14,585 nucleotides of DNA from an uncultured Flammeovirgaceae bacterium (GTDB lineage: Bacteria > Bacteroidota > Bacteroidia > Cytophagales > Cyclobacteriaceae). The stretch is from positions 1-14,585 of the forward strand of contig CAKZPJ010000855.1 of NCBI GenBank assembly GCA_937138955.1, given 5' to 3'. Below are positions 13,735 to 14,585 of the stretch, piece by piece (the first letter of the stretch is position 1; each line of letters starts with the position of its first letter). A model generated the notes under the pieces. That model did no database searches, had not been told where the DNA came from, and saw nothing but the letters and a program-made list of their open reading frames with translations. A program made the translations under genes and the position numbers.

Positions 13735-13753
13735 AACTTGTTAAATGAAGTTC
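13735..13753 (-). terminator. Possible terminator downstream of pncA
   Basis: Read on the minus strand, AACTT and AAGTT are 5-bp arms around an 8-nt loop, followed by TTTT. It lies about 30 bp past the pncA stop. The stem is short and A/T-rich. Confidence 0.35.
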
Positions 13754-13781
13754 AGAAGGTCGTGACCAAATATTCTGGATG

Positions 13782-14402
13782 CTAGTAGTTCAGTATTTCT
13801 GTAGAGGAAATGATTTTTACTCCTGCCTCTGCCATTTCATCAATGGCTTTCTCAAAATCTTGGGGTTGTAAGTTAACCGCTCGGGTTGCTTCGGGAACAA
13901 CCGTAGTATCAAAGCCCAACTTTTTGGCATCTAAAGCAGTAAACTTCACGCAGTAATCTGTAGCTAGTCCTACAACAACTACTCTATTTACGCCGTGCTC
14001 TTTTAAGTAATCACCCAGTCCGGTAGCTTTCCGGTGACCGTTATCAAAGAACCCACTGTAGCTATCAATTTCTGGGTCAGTCCCCTTGGGAAAAACCTTG
14101 GCTACCTTATCCATCTGTAAATCACTAGCGAATTCTACCCCGCTGCTACCCTGTACGCAATGGTTAGGCCAAAGTACCTGATCTAATCCATTTAGTTGAA
14201 TAACATTGCCGATTTGTTTTCCCGGATGGTTCGCCGCAAAACTTTGGTGGTTCTCCGGATGGAAGTCTTGAGTAGCCACTACTAAATCAAAGTGAGATTG
14301 TAACTGATTAGCGATGGGAATTACCGCATCTCCGTCAGTAACAGCCAGGGCACCACCGGGCAAAAAGTCATGCTGAATATCAACTAAAATCAAGGCTTCC
14401 AT
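13782..14402 (-). CDS. pncA: Nicotinamidase (isochorismatase-like cysteine hydrolase)
   Basis: PncA hydrolyses nicotinamide to nicotinate and ammonia in the cytoplasm for NAD salvage. From the ATG at 14402 the protein has 206 residues and begins MEALILVDIQHDFLPGGALA, the normal N-terminus. The frame is open to 14465, but the extra 21 residues (hydrophobic, non-family) are unlikely to be translated. The catalytic triad is Asp8, Lys106 (VFPKGTDP) and Cys151 (GLATDYCV). Metal-binding Asp46 and His48 (ATQDFHPE) and His81 (WPNHCVQGS) are all present, and VVVVGLATDYCV and VPEATRAV fit the family. The enzyme should be active. It stands alone on the minus strand. The opposite strand beyond it starts a new gene, so the 134-bp gap holds divergent promoters, none of which I can place securely. 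Confidence 0.95.
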   Translation of the reverse strand: MEALILVDIQHDFLPGGALAVTDGDAVIPIANQLQSHFDLVVATQDFHPENHQSFAANHPGKQIGNVIQLNGLDQVLWPNHCVQGSSGVEFASDLQMDKVAKVFPKGTDPEIDSYSGFFDNGHRKATGLGDYLKEHGVNRVVVVGLATDYCVKFTALDAKKLGFDTTVVPEATRAVNLQPQDFEKAIDEMAEAGVKIISSTEILNY

Positions 14403-14536
14403 TGGATAATAAAGGTCAAATAAGCAAAAAATGAATATTGCAGAAGATATTACACCTGTGGACAAAAGCCAATTGTTACCTCAAAAAAATAACGCTTTCC
14501 CACTACCTTGCTTTGTCTTCTGATGAGGTATCTCTT

Positions 14537-14585
14537 ATGCAAAAGCTTCTATTTATACTATTCTTCTCATGGTTTACTACGGTAT
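14537..14585 (+). CDS. 5' end of a gene for an exported protein (cut by the window edge)
   Basis: From ATG at 14537 the last 49 bases encode MQKLLFILFFSWFTTV, a short basic start followed by a hydrophobic run, as in a signal peptide. The frame stays open to the window end. A second ATG at 14523 opens another frame with less typical sequence. No function can be given. Confidence 0.4.
   Translation, partial: MQKLLFILFFSWFTTV

Overview
The window looks like chromosomal DNA from a member of the Bacteroidota, most likely a Cytophagales-type environmental or marine bacterium. The grounds are the DUF4097 proteins beside ECF sigma factors, the DUF5009-type acyltransferase, S9 peptidase and lipoprotein families typical of that phylum, the near absence of Shine-Dalgarno sequences before the starts, and moderate GC of roughly 45%. 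No genus can be named from the sequence alone. No rRNA, tRNA, CRISPR array, transposase or prophage gene is visible.

Layout. (1) 140-2110, plus strand: a stress-type cluster with an ECF sigma factor, two small two-helix membrane proteins that share a C-terminal motif, and an Hsp20 chaperone. (2) 2088-4750, minus strand: an AT-rich lipoprotein gene whose 3' end runs into the hsp20 3' end and its terminator, a REP-like palindrome, then pyrF translationally coupled to a DUF5009/HGSNAT-like membrane acyltransferase. (3) 4929-6962, plus strand: a secreted S9 prolyl-oligopeptidase-type peptidase, divergent from pyrF across a gap holding a perfect 16-bp palindrome. (4) 6963-9491, an accessory-looking segment: a startless gene remnant, a Gfo/Idh/MocA oxidoreductase, a possible membrane-protein remnant, an AT-rich Vat/CatB-type acetyltransferase, and a 460-bp gene-free stretch with a hairpin-bearing sequence that looks like a dispersed repeat. 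(5) 9492-12846, plus strand: ECF sigma factor, membrane anti-sigma-like protein with HEAT repeats, and two tandem secreted DUF4097 proteins. The two DUF4097 genes are separated by 300 bp rich in degenerate 7-nt repeats. (6) 12863-14402, minus strand: an unrecognised exported protein and nicotinamidase PncA. A signal-peptide-bearing gene begins at the right edge.

Functional reading. Regions 1 and 5 are two independent ECF-sigma modules. Region 5 has the clearest logic: the sigma gene overlaps its probable membrane regulator by 4 bp and is followed by exported beta-repeat proteins, which are natural candidates for its output. Region 1 pairs a sigma factor with membrane proteins and a chaperone, suggesting a response to envelope or protein-folding stress. 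PyrF and PncA are housekeeping enzymes of pyrimidine and NAD metabolism. The best leads for something undescribed are the HEAT-type anti-sigma/DUF4097 operon, the shared motif of the two small membrane proteins, the antisense-overlapping lipoprotein tail, and the heptanucleotide-repeat spacer.
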